This document shows positions 15,412 through 23,187 of a stretch of DNA of 29,255 bases, one piece after another. Position numbers and translations under genes: made by a program. The notes beneath the pieces were generated by a model, which had not been told where the DNA came from, searched no databases, and worked only from the letters and a program-made list of their open reading frames with translations. The stretch comes from QAMX01 sp003149835 (GTDB taxonomy: Bacteria; Bacillota; Clostridia; Oscillospirales; QAMX01). Within the stretch, counting starts at the first letter, position 1, and each line of letters starts with the position of its first letter. The stretch spans positions 1-29,255 of the forward strand of contig CAUGMN010000030.1 of assembly GCA_959600635.1 (NCBI GenBank). Direction: 5' to 3'.

Positions 15412-16293
15412 TCACTCCGTTTCCGCCGCGCCGTCCGCTCCGCCGCAAAAATACGCGCGGATGGTCTGAATGACGCCGCCGTCGTTATTGGAGGGGATGA
15501 CGCGCGAGGCGATTTTCTGCATCTCCGGCTCGCCCGAAACGGGCGCAAAGCTCATGTCCGCGACGCGGTACATGTCGAGGTCGTTAAAGTTGTCGCCGAA
15601 CACATAGAGCCTGTCGGCTCCGGCGAGGTCGCGCGCCGCTTTTACGCCCGCGCCCTTGCCGGCGTCGGTCGCGCCGCATTCGAGGAACTTATAGCCCTCG
15701 CGGTAGGTGTCGGCGTAATAGACGGTTTTGACGCCGTCAAGCTGCAAAAGCGCCGCGTGCAAATCGTCCAGCCGCGTGTAGTGGTCGTGAAACGAAAAGC
15801 CGACGATCGCCCCGCCGCAGTCCGCGGCGCGGTATGCGCTCAGCGGCAGAACCGGCGTTTTCTCCGTTTCCAGCGAGCGCAGATAGCGCATCGACCAATC
15901 GGGCATCTCTATGTCGTCGCGGTAATAGGTGACGAGCCGCCCGCCGCTCTGGTCGAGGACGCAGAATTTGCCCGCGGCGGGCGAACCGGGGAGCAGCGCG
16001 AGCACCGCGCCGGCGGCCTGCCGCTCGATGGGAAACCCCTTGACCGGCCTGCCGGCGCGCATGTCCCAGAGCAGCGAGCCGTTGAGGCAGACGGCCGGCG
16101 CGGAGAGCCGCAGGCCGGCCGCGTCGAGCACGAGCTGCGCGCTGATGGGCGAACGCGCCGAGGCGATGGTAAACAGACAGCCCGCGTCGACCATGTCGTT
16201 GAGCTGCGCGGCGTGTTCGGGCGCGACGGCCGCGCCGTCGTTTAAAAGCGTGCCGTCCAGATCGGTGGCAAAGAGTATTTTTTTCATGAACAT
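15412..16293 (-). CDS. Cof-type HAD-superfamily sugar-phosphatase-like hydrolase
   Basis: A 293-residue cytoplasmic phosphatase of HAD subclass IIB. Motif I is DLDGTLL with nucleophile Asp11 and acid/base Asp13; motif II lies in FTIASARSP; motif III Lys is in the GAGVKAARDL region; and motif IV is VFGDNFNDLDMY. A C2-type cap lies between motifs II and III (about residues 85-210). Such enzymes typically remove phosphate from sugar phosphates or flavin intermediates. The ATG at 16293 has AAAGGA six bases upstream; a second ATG at 16287 gives a two-residue shorter protein. It follows the yycI-like gene by 101 bp and precedes the epimerase, so it could share the Wal transcript or act with the epimerase in sugar metabolism; both are inference. 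Confidence 0.9.
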   Translation of the reverse strand: MFMKKILFATDLDGTLLNDGAAVAPEHAAQLNDMVDAGCLFTIASARSPISAQLVLDAAGLRLSAPAVCLNGSLLWDMRAGRPVKGFPIERQAAGAVLALLPGSPAAGKFCVLDQSGGRLVTYYRDDIEMPDWSMRYLRSLETEKTPVLPLSAYRAADCGGAIVGFSFHDHYTRLDDLHAALLQLDGVKTVYYADTYREGYKFLECGATDAGKGAGVKAARDLAGADRLYVFGDNFNDLDMYRVADMSFAPVSGEPEMQKIASRVIPSNNDGGVIQTIRAYFCGGADGAAETE

Positions 16294-16394
16294 CCAAAAT
16301 CCTTTGTCGTTTTTTAGAAAGCGGGGCTCCCGTTTTCCGGCGCGGCTCCGCCTGTGAAAACGGCGCAAAACGCCGCGCCGGCCGGTTCTCCGCC

Positions 16395-17222
16395 TTATCC
16401 CCCGCTCAGCAGCGAGCCGTCAAGCCCGTTGAGGAGAAAATCGCCGCCGTCGGTTTTAATATACAGCGCCGGCACAAGCAGAGCGCCGCCGCCGCTGTCT
16501 ACGGTGTGGAAATACGCCGGTTCAACGGCGACGATCAGGCTGACGTCAAGCTCATAGGCGGCGGCGTAAGCGCCGAAATCGGCCAGCAGCGCCGTGACCT
16601 GCCGCGCCTCGCCGCCCATGCGCTTCGCCGCGTTGGTAAAGGCGCAGCCGGAGATGCGCGCCTCGCCGCCGGTGAAGCAGACTTCCAGCACGGCGTTTCT
16701 GAGCCGCGCCCCGCCGACCTCGGTGACGAACCGCACCGTCACGCCGTCCCGTCCGTTTTCGACGACGAGGCCGTAGTCCTCCGGGAGGATGCCCGCCGAA
16801 TCGAGCAGGTCGCGCGCGGCCCGCTCCGCGTCGCCGCCGGTTTCCGGCGCGGGGACGCCGGACAGCGCGATGCTGACCAGCCCGCCGCGGCGAAACGTCG
16901 CCTCGCCCTTTTCCGAGCGATAGACGCCGATGCCGCCGCCCTGCTCCGTCCGCTCCGACGCGCCGAGCAGGGCGCGCGCGACCGCCGTCTCCGCGGCGAC
17001 GTCGCGGGGCGAGGCGAGCTGGTAAAGCTCGGCGGCTCTGCGCGGGATGACGCTCTCCTCCGCCCAGATGCCGCAGCGGTCTAAAAATGCCAGCGTGTTT
17101 TCAACCGTCCGCTTCGGAATGACCGCCGCGTGATAGCGCGCGGACAAAAGATTGACCGCGAGCGCGAGATTGACGCAGGCGAGCAGAGCGATGACCATAA
17201 ATTTGATCTTCGATTTATCCAT
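16395..17222 (-). CDS. yycI: YycI-like regulator of WalK
   Basis: A 275-residue protein with an N-terminal membrane anchor (about residues 8-27, FMVIALLACVNLALAVNLL) and an extracytoplasmic domain. Sequence identity to Bacillus YycI is not obvious by eye. The call rests on topology, length and position as the last of four genes in the order walR-walK-yycH-yycI; in the segment around residues 95-270, two similar repeats of the type seen in YycH/YycI are plausible. In B. subtilis YycH and YycI bind WalK through their membrane helices and restrain the kinase; in Staphylococcus aureus they activate it. A weak GGCGGA site precedes the ATG at 17222. A 102-bp gap separates it from the yycH-like gene. 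Confidence 0.7.
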   Translation of the reverse strand: MDKSKIKFMVIALLACVNLALAVNLLSARYHAAVIPKRTVENTLAFLDRCGIWAEESVIPRRAAELYQLASPRDVAAETAVARALLGASERTEQGGGIGVYRSEKGEATFRRGGLVSIALSGVPAPETGGDAERAARDLLDSAGILPEDYGLVVENGRDGVTVRFVTEVGGARLRNAVLEVCFTGGEARISGCAFTNAAKRMGGEARQVTALLADFGAYAAAYELDVSLIVAVEPAYFHTVDSGGGALLVPALYIKTDGGDFLLNGLDGSLLSGG

Positions 17223-17324
17223 ATCGGTAAAATCCGCCGCCCTTCCCGCGCCCGGTTGCGGGCGCGCCGTGATGTGCCGCGCCGCCGCTGCCGGCGGCGC
17301 AGGCGCCGAGGAGGTCTAAGCCTG

Positions 17325-18608
17325 TCATTCGTCCTGCCCGCCCATGTGCCGTTCCACCGGCAGCACGCACCAGCTCAGCCGCCAGAGGCCGTCCTCCGCC
17401 TGCACATACGCGGGCGTGAGCCTGCCCGCGGGCGCGCTGCCGTTCATGCCGCTGAGCAGCGCTTCGACGGGGAGCGGGGGCAGAGCCGCCTCGGCTTCGG
17501 CGGCCGACACGGCGAACAGCGCCGCCTCTGCGAGGATGAGGCGGCCGTTTTCAAACACAAAGCTGGCGGCGGTTCGGGAGCCGTTGGCGGCGACGAGCGG
17601 CAGCCCCCTCGCAAGCGCGTCGAATTCGACGGTGACAACGCCGTCCTGCTCTCCGGCAAAGCTGACGCAGTAGCGCGGCTGGCCGGACAGGCCGGTCATA
17701 CAGCTTTGCAGGATATTGGCCGCAAAGTCGGCGTAGGCGCTCAGCCCCTGCGCGCCGCCGGTTGCCAGCCCTTCGGCCTCTCCGGCCGCAAAGGCGACGG
17801 TTCCGTCGCCGCTCATGCGCAGAGAGCCGTGCTCCGCGAGAAAGACGCGGCTGCCCTGCGAGTCGATATAGCTGCGCGCCGTATAGACGTCGAACCCGAA
17901 GGCCGCGAGGATCAGCGCCTGCCGGTCGCGGTCATAGCTCCCGCCCTCGCCGCAGAGCGGCTCGCGGGTGAGAACGGAGGCCAGCTCCATATCCTCGGGC
18001 ACGGCCGAGTGCGGCGTCAGCGAGGCGGCGGCTTCCGGCAGCGCGCAGGCATAGACCGCCGGATCCCCGCCGCCCGGCGCCAGCAGGCCGCCGAGGTCGG
18101 CTGTTTTCAGCGCCGTCTGCGCGGCAAAGCAGCCGGAACCGTCCGCATAGAGCATGACGGAGGCGAACTCGCCTTCCAAAACGATGAGCAGGCTGTCGGC
18201 CGGATAAGCCGCCAGCGAGCCGCCCATGCCGCCGGCGACGACGTCCATGGGCAGAAGCGCGCCGTAATCGAGCAGAACGCCTTTGCCGAGCAGCGCGCCG
18301 GCCCAAGCCTCCGCGTCGGCGGAAACGGGCGCGCCGGCCGAGCCGAGCAGCTCGACCAGAACCGGCCGGAGCTGATCGAAATACGGCGTGAGCAGATGCG
18401 GCGCGGTCAGCCGGAGACAGGCGGAGCCGTCGTTGACGACGGCGGCGACGGGCTGGATGGGAGCGGCCGCCGGAGCGTCCGAGCCGTTGCCCGCGTCCGG
18501 CCGGTAGAGGCCGAAAAGCCCCATGCCGCCGGACAGCGTCAGAAAGAGAAAGGTTGCCGCGCTCAGCGAAAGCAGAATGATGAGAATGTTTTGAACCCGA
18601 TTTTTCAT
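17325..18608 (-). CDS. yycH: YycH-like regulator of WalK
   Basis: A 427-residue protein with one N-terminal transmembrane helix (about residues 7-29, ILIILLSLSAATFLFLTL) and a large extracytoplasmic part rich in Ala, Gly and Leu. The length, single anchor and position directly after walK match YycH of the Wal system, which binds the kinase's membrane region together with YycI. The sequence has diverged so far that homology is not certain by eye. The ATG at 18608 follows AGAGAGG by 5 bp. It follows walK by 91 bp. Alternative: an unrelated membrane protein that occupies the same operon slot. Confidence 0.7.
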   Translation of the reverse strand: MKNRVQNILIILLSLSAATFLFLTLSGGMGLFGLYRPDAGNGSDAPAAAPIQPVAAVVNDGSACLRLTAPHLLTPYFDQLRPVLVELLGSAGAPVSADAEAWAGALLGKGVLLDYGALLPMDVVAGGMGGSLAAYPADSLLIVLEGEFASVMLYADGSGCFAAQTALKTADLGGLLAPGGGDPAVYACALPEAAASLTPHSAVPEDMELASVLTREPLCGEGGSYDRDRQALILAAFGFDVYTARSYIDSQGSRVFLAEHGSLRMSGDGTVAFAAGEAEGLATGGAQGLSAYADFAANILQSCMTGLSGQPRYCVSFAGEQDGVVTVEFDALARGLPLVAANGSRTAASFVFENGRLILAEAALFAVSAAEAEAALPPLPVEALLSGMNGSAPAGRLTPAYVQAEDGLWRLSWCVLPVERHMGGQDE

Positions 18609-18699
18609 ACAATCCTCTCTGTCCGGCGCGGGCCGGTGTTGTGGAATGGCGGCAGGAACCCCGCAGCCTGTCTCCGGCGGGCGGACACGCCGGCGCGCC

Positions 18700-20463
18700 C
18701 TACGGCTGCTCCGGCGCGCCGGGGAGCCAGACGATGACGGTGGTTCCCTGATTCGGCGCGCTGTCGATTTTGATCGCGCCGTTTAAGTTGTCGATAAACT
18801 CCTTGGCGATGGCCAGCCCGAGGCCGGAGCCGCCGCTCTCTCTGGATCGCGCCTTATCGACGCGGTAGAAGCGCTCGAAGATGTGCGGCAGGTCGTTTTC
18901 AGGGATGCCGATGCCGTTGTCGCGGACGCGGACCTCCGTGCCGCCGTCCTTTTCCGCGGCGGAGACGGCGATGGCGCCGCCCTCGGGCGTGTATTTAATG
19001 GCGTTGCCGATGACGTTGGCGTAGACCTGCCCGAGCCGGTCGTAGTCGGCGGCGACCGGCGGCAGCTCGCCCGCGATGTCGAGCGTCAGGGACAGGCGCC
19101 GCTTGCGCGCCTCCATCTCCATGGCGTCGACGATGTTGCGGATCAGCTCGGCGGGGGCGAAGCGGGTGATGTGCCAGTCCATGCGGCCGTAGTCGAGCTT
19201 GGAAATCGTCAGCAGATCGCGGACGAGCCGCGTCATGCGGTCGGTCTCGTTGAGGATGACCTGCATGAAGCGGGCGCGGTAGGCGGGCGGCATCTCCTCG
19301 TCGGTGAGGATCGTTTCGGCGTAGCTGCGGATGTTGGTCAGCGGCGTGCGCAGCTCGTGCGAGATGTCGGCGACGAACTCGCGCCGCGCCGTGTTGAGCC
19401 GCTCCTGCTCGGTGATGTCGTAGATGACGATGATGATGCCGCCCTCGTGCTCGCCGCTCCCGAACGGCGTGAAGAAAAAGCGCAGGTCGCGGCCGTTGTA
19501 TTTGCAGACGCGCTCGGCCGACTGCCCGCTTCCGAGCGACAGCACCTCGCCGAGCGGCAGCCCGAGCGGCGCCGACAGCGTCTCGTAGTCGGGCAGCTCT
19601 CCGCCGTCCTCCTGGCCGGAAAGGCCGAGGAGCGCGCGCGCCGCGGCGTTGATGTGCAGAACGCCGCCGCGCTTGTCCAGAGCGACGATGCCGTCGGTCA
19701 TGTGCTGAAAGACCGCGGCGAGCTTGTTGCGCTCGTTTTCAACGGCGGCGAGCGTGTCTTCGAGCGCCTGGGACATGTCGTTGAAGGTCTCGGTCAAAAC
19801 GCCGATCTCGTCGCTGGAATAGGCGGGCGGCTTGCTCGTGAAATCGCCGGCGGCGACGAGCCGGGCGCTGCGCGTCAGGTTTTCAATCGGGCGCGAAATG
19901 GTCTTGGACAGCATCACCGACAGCAGCACGGCGATCACCAGCCCGAACAGCAGCGCCTGCAAGACCGCGGAGAGAAGCATCTGCTGCAAATCGGCGACGC
20001 TCGCCTTGGTGTCGCGGATATAGATGATATAGCTGCCGTCTCCGGCCGTGACGGGCACGGCGATGTCGAAAAACGCGTCGGTCGCGTTGGTGTCCATCCC
20101 CACCGAGCCGGCCAGCGCGGCGAGGACGTTGTCGGTTTTCTCGACGCTCTGCTCCGTGCCGCTGCCGCCGAGATAGGCGCCGGTGCGCCCGTCGAGCAGA
20201 GAAAAGGTCCGCGATGCGTCGAGGCCGAGCTGCGGCGCATAAGCGAGGACGTATTCCTCGGCGCGCTCGGCGCCGGCCTCGCCCTCGGCGAGCTCGCGGA
20301 AGATATCGAGGAAGTCGCTGGTGAACACGTCGCCCATCTCGCTGTAAAAGCTCTCCTCATAATAGGTGCCGACGTTGTTGAGCAGGTAGATGCCGATGAC
20401 TGTCATGACCGTGACGACCAGCAGCACCAGGATCATGACCAGCTTGACTTGCAGCGAACGCAC
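18700..20463 (-). CDS. walK: Sensor histidine kinase WalK (cell-wall homeostasis)
   Basis: A 587-residue membrane kinase: TM1 at about 6-28, an extracytoplasmic sensor to about 155, TM2 near 160-182, a HAMP domain (about 183-235), a PAS domain (about 245-350), then the dimerisation/phosphoacceptor domain with FVADISHELRTPLTN (His near 368). The ATPase domain has the N-box NVIGNAIKYTPEGG, DNGIGIPENDLPHIFERFYR and GGSGLGLAIAKEF. This full architecture is that of WalK (YycG). A GTG at 20463 (MRSLQVKLVMIL, typical for the family) follows GGAG by 8 bp; a neighbouring GTG at 20466 is also possible. The longer start at 20526 has no ribosome-binding site. It phosphorylates WalR, encoded 87 bp upstream. 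Confidence 0.94.
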   Translation of the reverse strand: MRSLQVKLVMILVLLVVTVMTVIGIYLLNNVGTYYEESFYSEMGDVFTSDFLDIFRELAEGEAGAERAEEYVLAYAPQLGLDASRTFSLLDGRTGAYLGGSGTEQSVEKTDNVLAALAGSVGMDTNATDAFFDIAVPVTAGDGSYIIYIRDTKASVADLQQMLLSAVLQALLFGLVIAVLLSVMLSKTISRPIENLTRSARLVAAGDFTSKPPAYSSDEIGVLTETFNDMSQALEDTLAAVENERNKLAAVFQHMTDGIVALDKRGGVLHINAAARALLGLSGQEDGGELPDYETLSAPLGLPLGEVLSLGSGQSAERVCKYNGRDLRFFFTPFGSGEHEGGIIIVIYDITEQERLNTARREFVADISHELRTPLTNIRSYAETILTDEEMPPAYRARFMQVILNETDRMTRLVRDLLTISKLDYGRMDWHITRFAPAELIRNIVDAMEMEARKRRLSLTLDIAGELPPVAADYDRLGQVYANVIGNAIKYTPEGGAIAVSAAEKDGGTEVRVRDNGIGIPENDLPHIFERFYRVDKARSRESGGSGLGLAIAKEFIDNLNGAIKIDSAPNQGTTVIVWLPGAPEQP

Positions 20464-20550
20464 CACAACGGCTCCGTCCTTTCTTTTTCCGGCGTTCAGG
20501 GGGGATTGGCGCGCGGAGGTTTTCACCGCGGCTGCCGCCGGCCCGCGCCG

Positions 20551-21252
20551 TTACGGCCTGTCGGCGGCCGCCGGATCGTAGTAATATCCGACGCCGTGGC
20601 GCGTCGCGACATAGCGCCCCGCGCCGGGGGCGCATTCTTCGAGCTTTTCGCGCAGCCGCCGCACGGCGACGTCGACGATGCGCGTGCCGCCGTCATATTC
20701 ATAGCCGTAGACGCCGCGGAGGATTTCCTCGCGCGTGAACACGGTGTCGGGCGCGGCGGCGAGAAAGCGCAGCAGCTCAAACTCGCGGGCGCTGATTTCC
20801 AGCGGCTTGCCGCCGACCGCGGCGGTTTTGCGCCGTTCGTCAATGGTCAGCTCGCCCTGCTGCGCGCCGGTCACCAGCTCGCCGCTGCTGCGGCGGAGGT
20901 TGGCGCGCACGCGCGAAATCAGCTCGCGCATCTGAAAGGGCTTGGTGATATAATCGTCGGCGCCGAGCTCGAGGCCCTCGACCTTGTCGTCCTCGCCTTC
21001 GCGCGCCGTCAGCATGATAATCGGCACGGCCGAGGTCTCGCGCACGCGGCGGCAGACCTCAAAGCCGTTGACGCCGGGCAGCATAACGTCGAGCAGGATC
21101 AGGTCGGGCTCCTCCGAGCGCGCCAGCGAAAGGCCGGTCTCGCCGTCCGCCGCCGTCAGGGAGCGGAAGCCCTCCTTGTTGAGATTATAGGCGATGATGT
21201 CGGAGATGACCGTGTCGTCTTCGACGATGAGAATTCGCTTGCCCGCGTCCAT
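20551..21252 (-). CDS. walR: Response regulator WalR, OmpR/PhoB family
   Basis: A 233-residue two-domain regulator. The receiver domain (1-120) has the acidic pocket EDD at 11-13, phosphoacceptor Asp55 in LILLDVMLPG, the Thr/Ser switch in IMLTARE and Lys in YITKPF. The winged-helix domain (about 135-228) contains LEISAREFELLRFL, FTREEILRGVYGYEY and the recognition-helix segment RIVDVAVRRLREKLE, ending RHGVGYYYD. In Bacillota, WalR controls autolysin and peptidoglycan-metabolism genes and is often essential; here walK, yycH and yycI follow. The ATG at 21252 has a strong AAAGGAAGG. The 188-bp space upstream includes an AT-rich stretch (about 21353-21405) that likely holds its promoter, although I cannot place -35/-10 boxes confidently. 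Confidence 0.93.
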   Translation of the reverse strand: MDAGKRILIVEDDTVISDIIAYNLNKEGFRSLTAADGETGLSLARSEEPDLILLDVMLPGVNGFEVCRRVRETSAVPIIMLTAREGEDDKVEGLELGADDYITKPFQMRELISRVRANLRRSSGELVTGAQQGELTIDERRKTAAVGGKPLEISAREFELLRFLAAAPDTVFTREEILRGVYGYEYDGGTRIVDVAVRRLREKLEECAPGAGRYVATRHGVGYYYDPAAADRP

Positions 21253-21440
21253 CGGCAGCCTTCCTTTCGGTCTGTTGTTTCGGTGAGTCGCCGCGCTTCC
21301 CGCGGCCGTCCGGCGCGGCGCCGTTCAGGCCGCCGCTTGATCTTCAACAGGTCAATTAGCAATCAAAAAACAATAAAACAAAAAACAGTAAAATCAATCG
21401 TATGCGGAGGATTTCGGCGCGCAGCCCCTCTCCGCAGAGC

Positions 21441-22007
21441 CTACGTTCGCGCGCCGCGCACAAAGCCGCTCTTTTCCAGCTCCGCAAGCCGCTGCTCGAT
21501 TCTGTCGCGCGCGGGCAGGGCGGCGGCGGGAAGCGCGCCGGGATCCAGCGGCGCGCCGAGCCGTTCAAGCTGAGCGCAAACGGCCAGCTCGTCGGCCTTC
21601 ATCAGCGCGTCCACCGCGGAGAGCGTCCGCTGCGGGCCGCCGCAGAGCGTCAGCGCAAAGCGGTAGGCGGCGGCGAGCAGATATTCGTCGGCGAGGGCGG
21701 CCAGCCGGTCGTCGCCGGCGTCGCCGGCAAAGGTATGGAGCGCGTCCGCCGCTTCGGCGGCCAGTCCGGCCCCGCGGGGCGCGCCCGCCGCTTCGGCAGG
21801 CGGCTGGATGCCGAGCAGGCAGTCGACGCTGCACCCGTAGTAGCGGCTGGCGTTGACCAGAAATTCCAGCCCGGGTTCGCGCAGGCCGTTTTCATAGTGC
21901 GACAAGAGCGCCTGCGAAACGCCCAGAGCGCCCGCCGCCGTCCGCTGACTGACCTTTTTTTCCTTCCGAAGCCTCGCTAAGCTCCTCGAAAACCGCATGC
22001 GCGGCAC
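21441..22007 (-). CDS. XRE-family helix-turn-helix regulator
   Basis: A 188-residue protein with an N-terminal Cro/CI-type HTH (about residues 8-66). RLRKEKKVSQRTAAGALGVS and QALLSHYENGLREPGLEFL show the conserved Gln-turn-Ser-YE-G pattern, followed by YGCSVDCLLG, the usual end of this fold. The C-terminal 110 residues are Ala/Leu-rich helices without a recognised domain. The likely start is the GTG at 22007, five bases after GGAGG; an ATG at 21998 would remove three residues. It has its own promoter about 185 bp upstream and lies 188 bp before walR on the same strand; it may be transcribed into the Wal operon. Its targets are unknown; itself, walR or the divergent pduL are candidates. Confidence 0.88.
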   Translation of the reverse strand: MPRMRFSRSLARLRKEKKVSQRTAAGALGVSQALLSHYENGLREPGLEFLVNASRYYGCSVDCLLGIQPPAEAAGAPRGAGLAAEAADALHTFAGDAGDDRLAALADEYLLAAAYRFALTLCGGPQRTLSAVDALMKADELAVCAQLERLGAPLDPGALPAAALPARDRIEQRLAELEKSGFVRGART

Positions 22008-22191
22008 GCTCCCCTCCGATGAAATTTCCGGCTGGAATGAACGGGCAATCCGGGCGGAATCCGCCCGGAAAAGAAGTTTTTTTCAAACGGCTTCCGAACG
22101 CCCGGCAGGCGGAAAACGGCCTGTCCACGGTTTCCGCGCGGCAGAATTCGGCCGGCATGCGCGCCTGCGCCGAAAATCGCCGTTCTGTAAT
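22008..22191 (-). other. Long 5' leader of the XRE regulator gene
   Basis: About 175 nt separate the predicted start of transcription from the GTG. It contains an 8-bp GC hairpin (CCGGGCGG with CCGCCCGG, about 22050-22068) and a T-rich tract about 22077-22083. No coding sequence or known riboswitch was recognised. Confidence 0.4.
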
Positions 22192-22220
22192 ATTATAAAG
22201 GAAAGACTACCGATTGTAAA
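22192..22220 (-). promoter_or_regulatory. Sigma-A promoter of the XRE regulator gene
   Basis: On the minus strand TTTACA (22215-22220 in plus coordinates), a 17-bp spacer and a perfect TATAAT (22192-22197). It is back-to-back with the pduL promoter, whose -35 starts 42 bp away. Confidence 0.85.
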
Positions 22221-22261
22221 GTCCCTTCTCGGTCTGGACGTGTGTTTTTGCCGAATTCGCC

Positions 22262-22290
22262 TTGCAATCGGACGGCGTTTGTGGTATCCT
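22262..22290 (+). promoter_or_regulatory. Sigma-A promoter of pduL
   Basis: TTGCAA at 22262-22267, a 17-bp spacer and TATCCT at 22285-22290, with TGG before it (extended -10). The leader would be about 33 nt. Confidence 0.75.
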
Positions 22291-22329
22291 ATAACGTGAA
22301 AAATTTAAAGCTTACGGAGATGAATACAA

Positions 22330-22899
22330 ATGGATCGTTTTACCGTCATCGTGGAGACCAGCGCGCGCCACGTCCATCTGTCAAAGGAAGATATGGCGAA
22401 GCTGTTCGGCGAGGGCGCCAAGCTGACGCCGAAGCGCGACTTGTCGCAGCCGGGCCAGTTTCTGTCCAATGAGCGCGTTTCCATCGTCGGCTCGCGCAGC
22501 CGCATGGACAACGTCGCCGTGCTCGGCCCGGAGCGCGCGGCCTCGCAGGTCGAGATCTCTCTGACGGACGCGCGGACGCTCGGCGTCGAGGCGCCGGTCA
22601 GAGAGAGCGGCGACGTCGCCGGCAGCGGCAAGATCCGCATCGAAGGCCCGGCGGGCAGCGTCGAACTGGAAGAGGGCGTCATCGCGGCCAAGCGCCACAT
22701 CCACCTGACGCCGGAGGACGCGGCCAAGCACGGGCTGGCCGACAAGCAGATCGTCAAGGTCGCGCTGAACGGCCCGCGCGCGCTGGTGTTTGACGAGGTC
22801 GTCTGCCGCGTCAGCGAGAAATTCGCCACCGCCATGCACATCGACGTCGACGAGGCCAACGCCGTCGGCGGGGTCACGTCGGGCGAGGTCATCGCATAG
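22330..22899 (+). CDS. pduL: PduL-type phosphate acyltransferase (phosphotransacylase)
   Basis: A 189-residue enzyme exchanging CoA and phosphate on acetyl or propionyl groups, evolutionarily unrelated to Pta. Two half-domains each carry a histidine pair: SARHVHL (His14, His16) and AKRHIHL (His123, His125). With a later His (His170 in ATAMHIDVDEAN), these form the zinc site of the family. No N-terminal encapsulation peptide is present, and no microcompartment gene lies nearby, so this is probably a cytosolic enzyme for acetate or propionate formation with ATP gain via a separately encoded acetate kinase. The ATG at 22330 follows GGAG by about 10 bp. It has its own promoter and terminator and is thus monocistronic. 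Confidence 0.93.
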   Translation: MDRFTVIVETSARHVHLSKEDMAKLFGEGAKLTPKRDLSQPGQFLSNERVSIVGSRSRMDNVAVLGPERAASQVEISLTDARTLGVEAPVRESGDVAGSGKIRIEGPAGSVELEEGVIAAKRHIHLTPEDAAKHGLADKQIVKVALNGPRALVFDEVVCRVSEKFATAMHIDVDEANAVGGVTSGEVIA

Positions 22900-22900
22900 C

Positions 22901-22973
22901 CGGGGCTTGCGCCGTTCCCCGCCCATGAGCGGCGGGAGCCGAAGGATATGCCGGAACGGCGCTCCCCGTTTTT
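22901..22973 (+). terminator. Terminator of pduL
   Basis: CGGGG at 22901-22905 pairs with CCCCG at 22964-22968, and GCGCCGTTCC at 22909-22918 pairs with 22953-22962, with a small bulge between the two stems. A further CCCGCC/GGCGGG hairpin lies inside. TTTTT follows at 22969-22973. It starts 2 bp after the pduL stop. Confidence 0.8.
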
Positions 22974-23052
22974 AAAACCGGCTCTGGCAGAGAGCCGGAC
23001 GGAGCTGCGGAGCGCCTTTTTGGACAGCACCCGCTTTTTACAGGGGATGCTG

Positions 23053-23165
23053 GGATACCGCCGAGCGTACAGGCGGTATCCAATAGGAAGAAAGCCGGTC
23101 TCAGCCGACGATTTCGGCTGAGCGTCCGGCGCATAGATTCCCGCATACGCCTTTGCCGTATGCGG
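23053..23165. repeat. Array of three consecutive perfect hairpins
   Basis: Three inverted repeats follow one another: 23053-23062 with 23072-23081 (10 bp), 23100-23108 with 23114-23122 (9 bp), and 23141-23149 with 23157-23165 (9 bp). The sequences of the three stems differ from one another. None has a T-tract. The last ends 23 bp before the YdjC-like start and close to its ribosome-binding site, so the array would be in that gene's leader or the space between the transcripts. Confidence 0.7.
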
Positions 23166-23187
23166 CGGGGGAATGAAAGGAGCGAGC

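Noticed and set aside
20464..20526. A longer walK start at GTG 20526
   Set aside because: There is no ribosome-binding site before it, whereas the GTG at 20463 follows GGAG and gives the typical WalK N terminus.
18883..21573. An 896-codon open frame on the plus strand
   Set aside because: It is antisense to walK and walR, whose motifs are complete. The frame is Arg/Ala/Gly/Asp-rich and results from GC-biased third positions.
22330..22899. A bacterial microcompartment locus around pduL
   Set aside because: No shell protein, aldehyde dehydrogenase or diol/ethanolamine enzyme is encoded nearby, and no encapsulation peptide is present.
23053..23165. A CRISPR array
   Set aside because: The three hairpins have different sequences, there are no regularly spaced identical repeats, and no cas gene is present.
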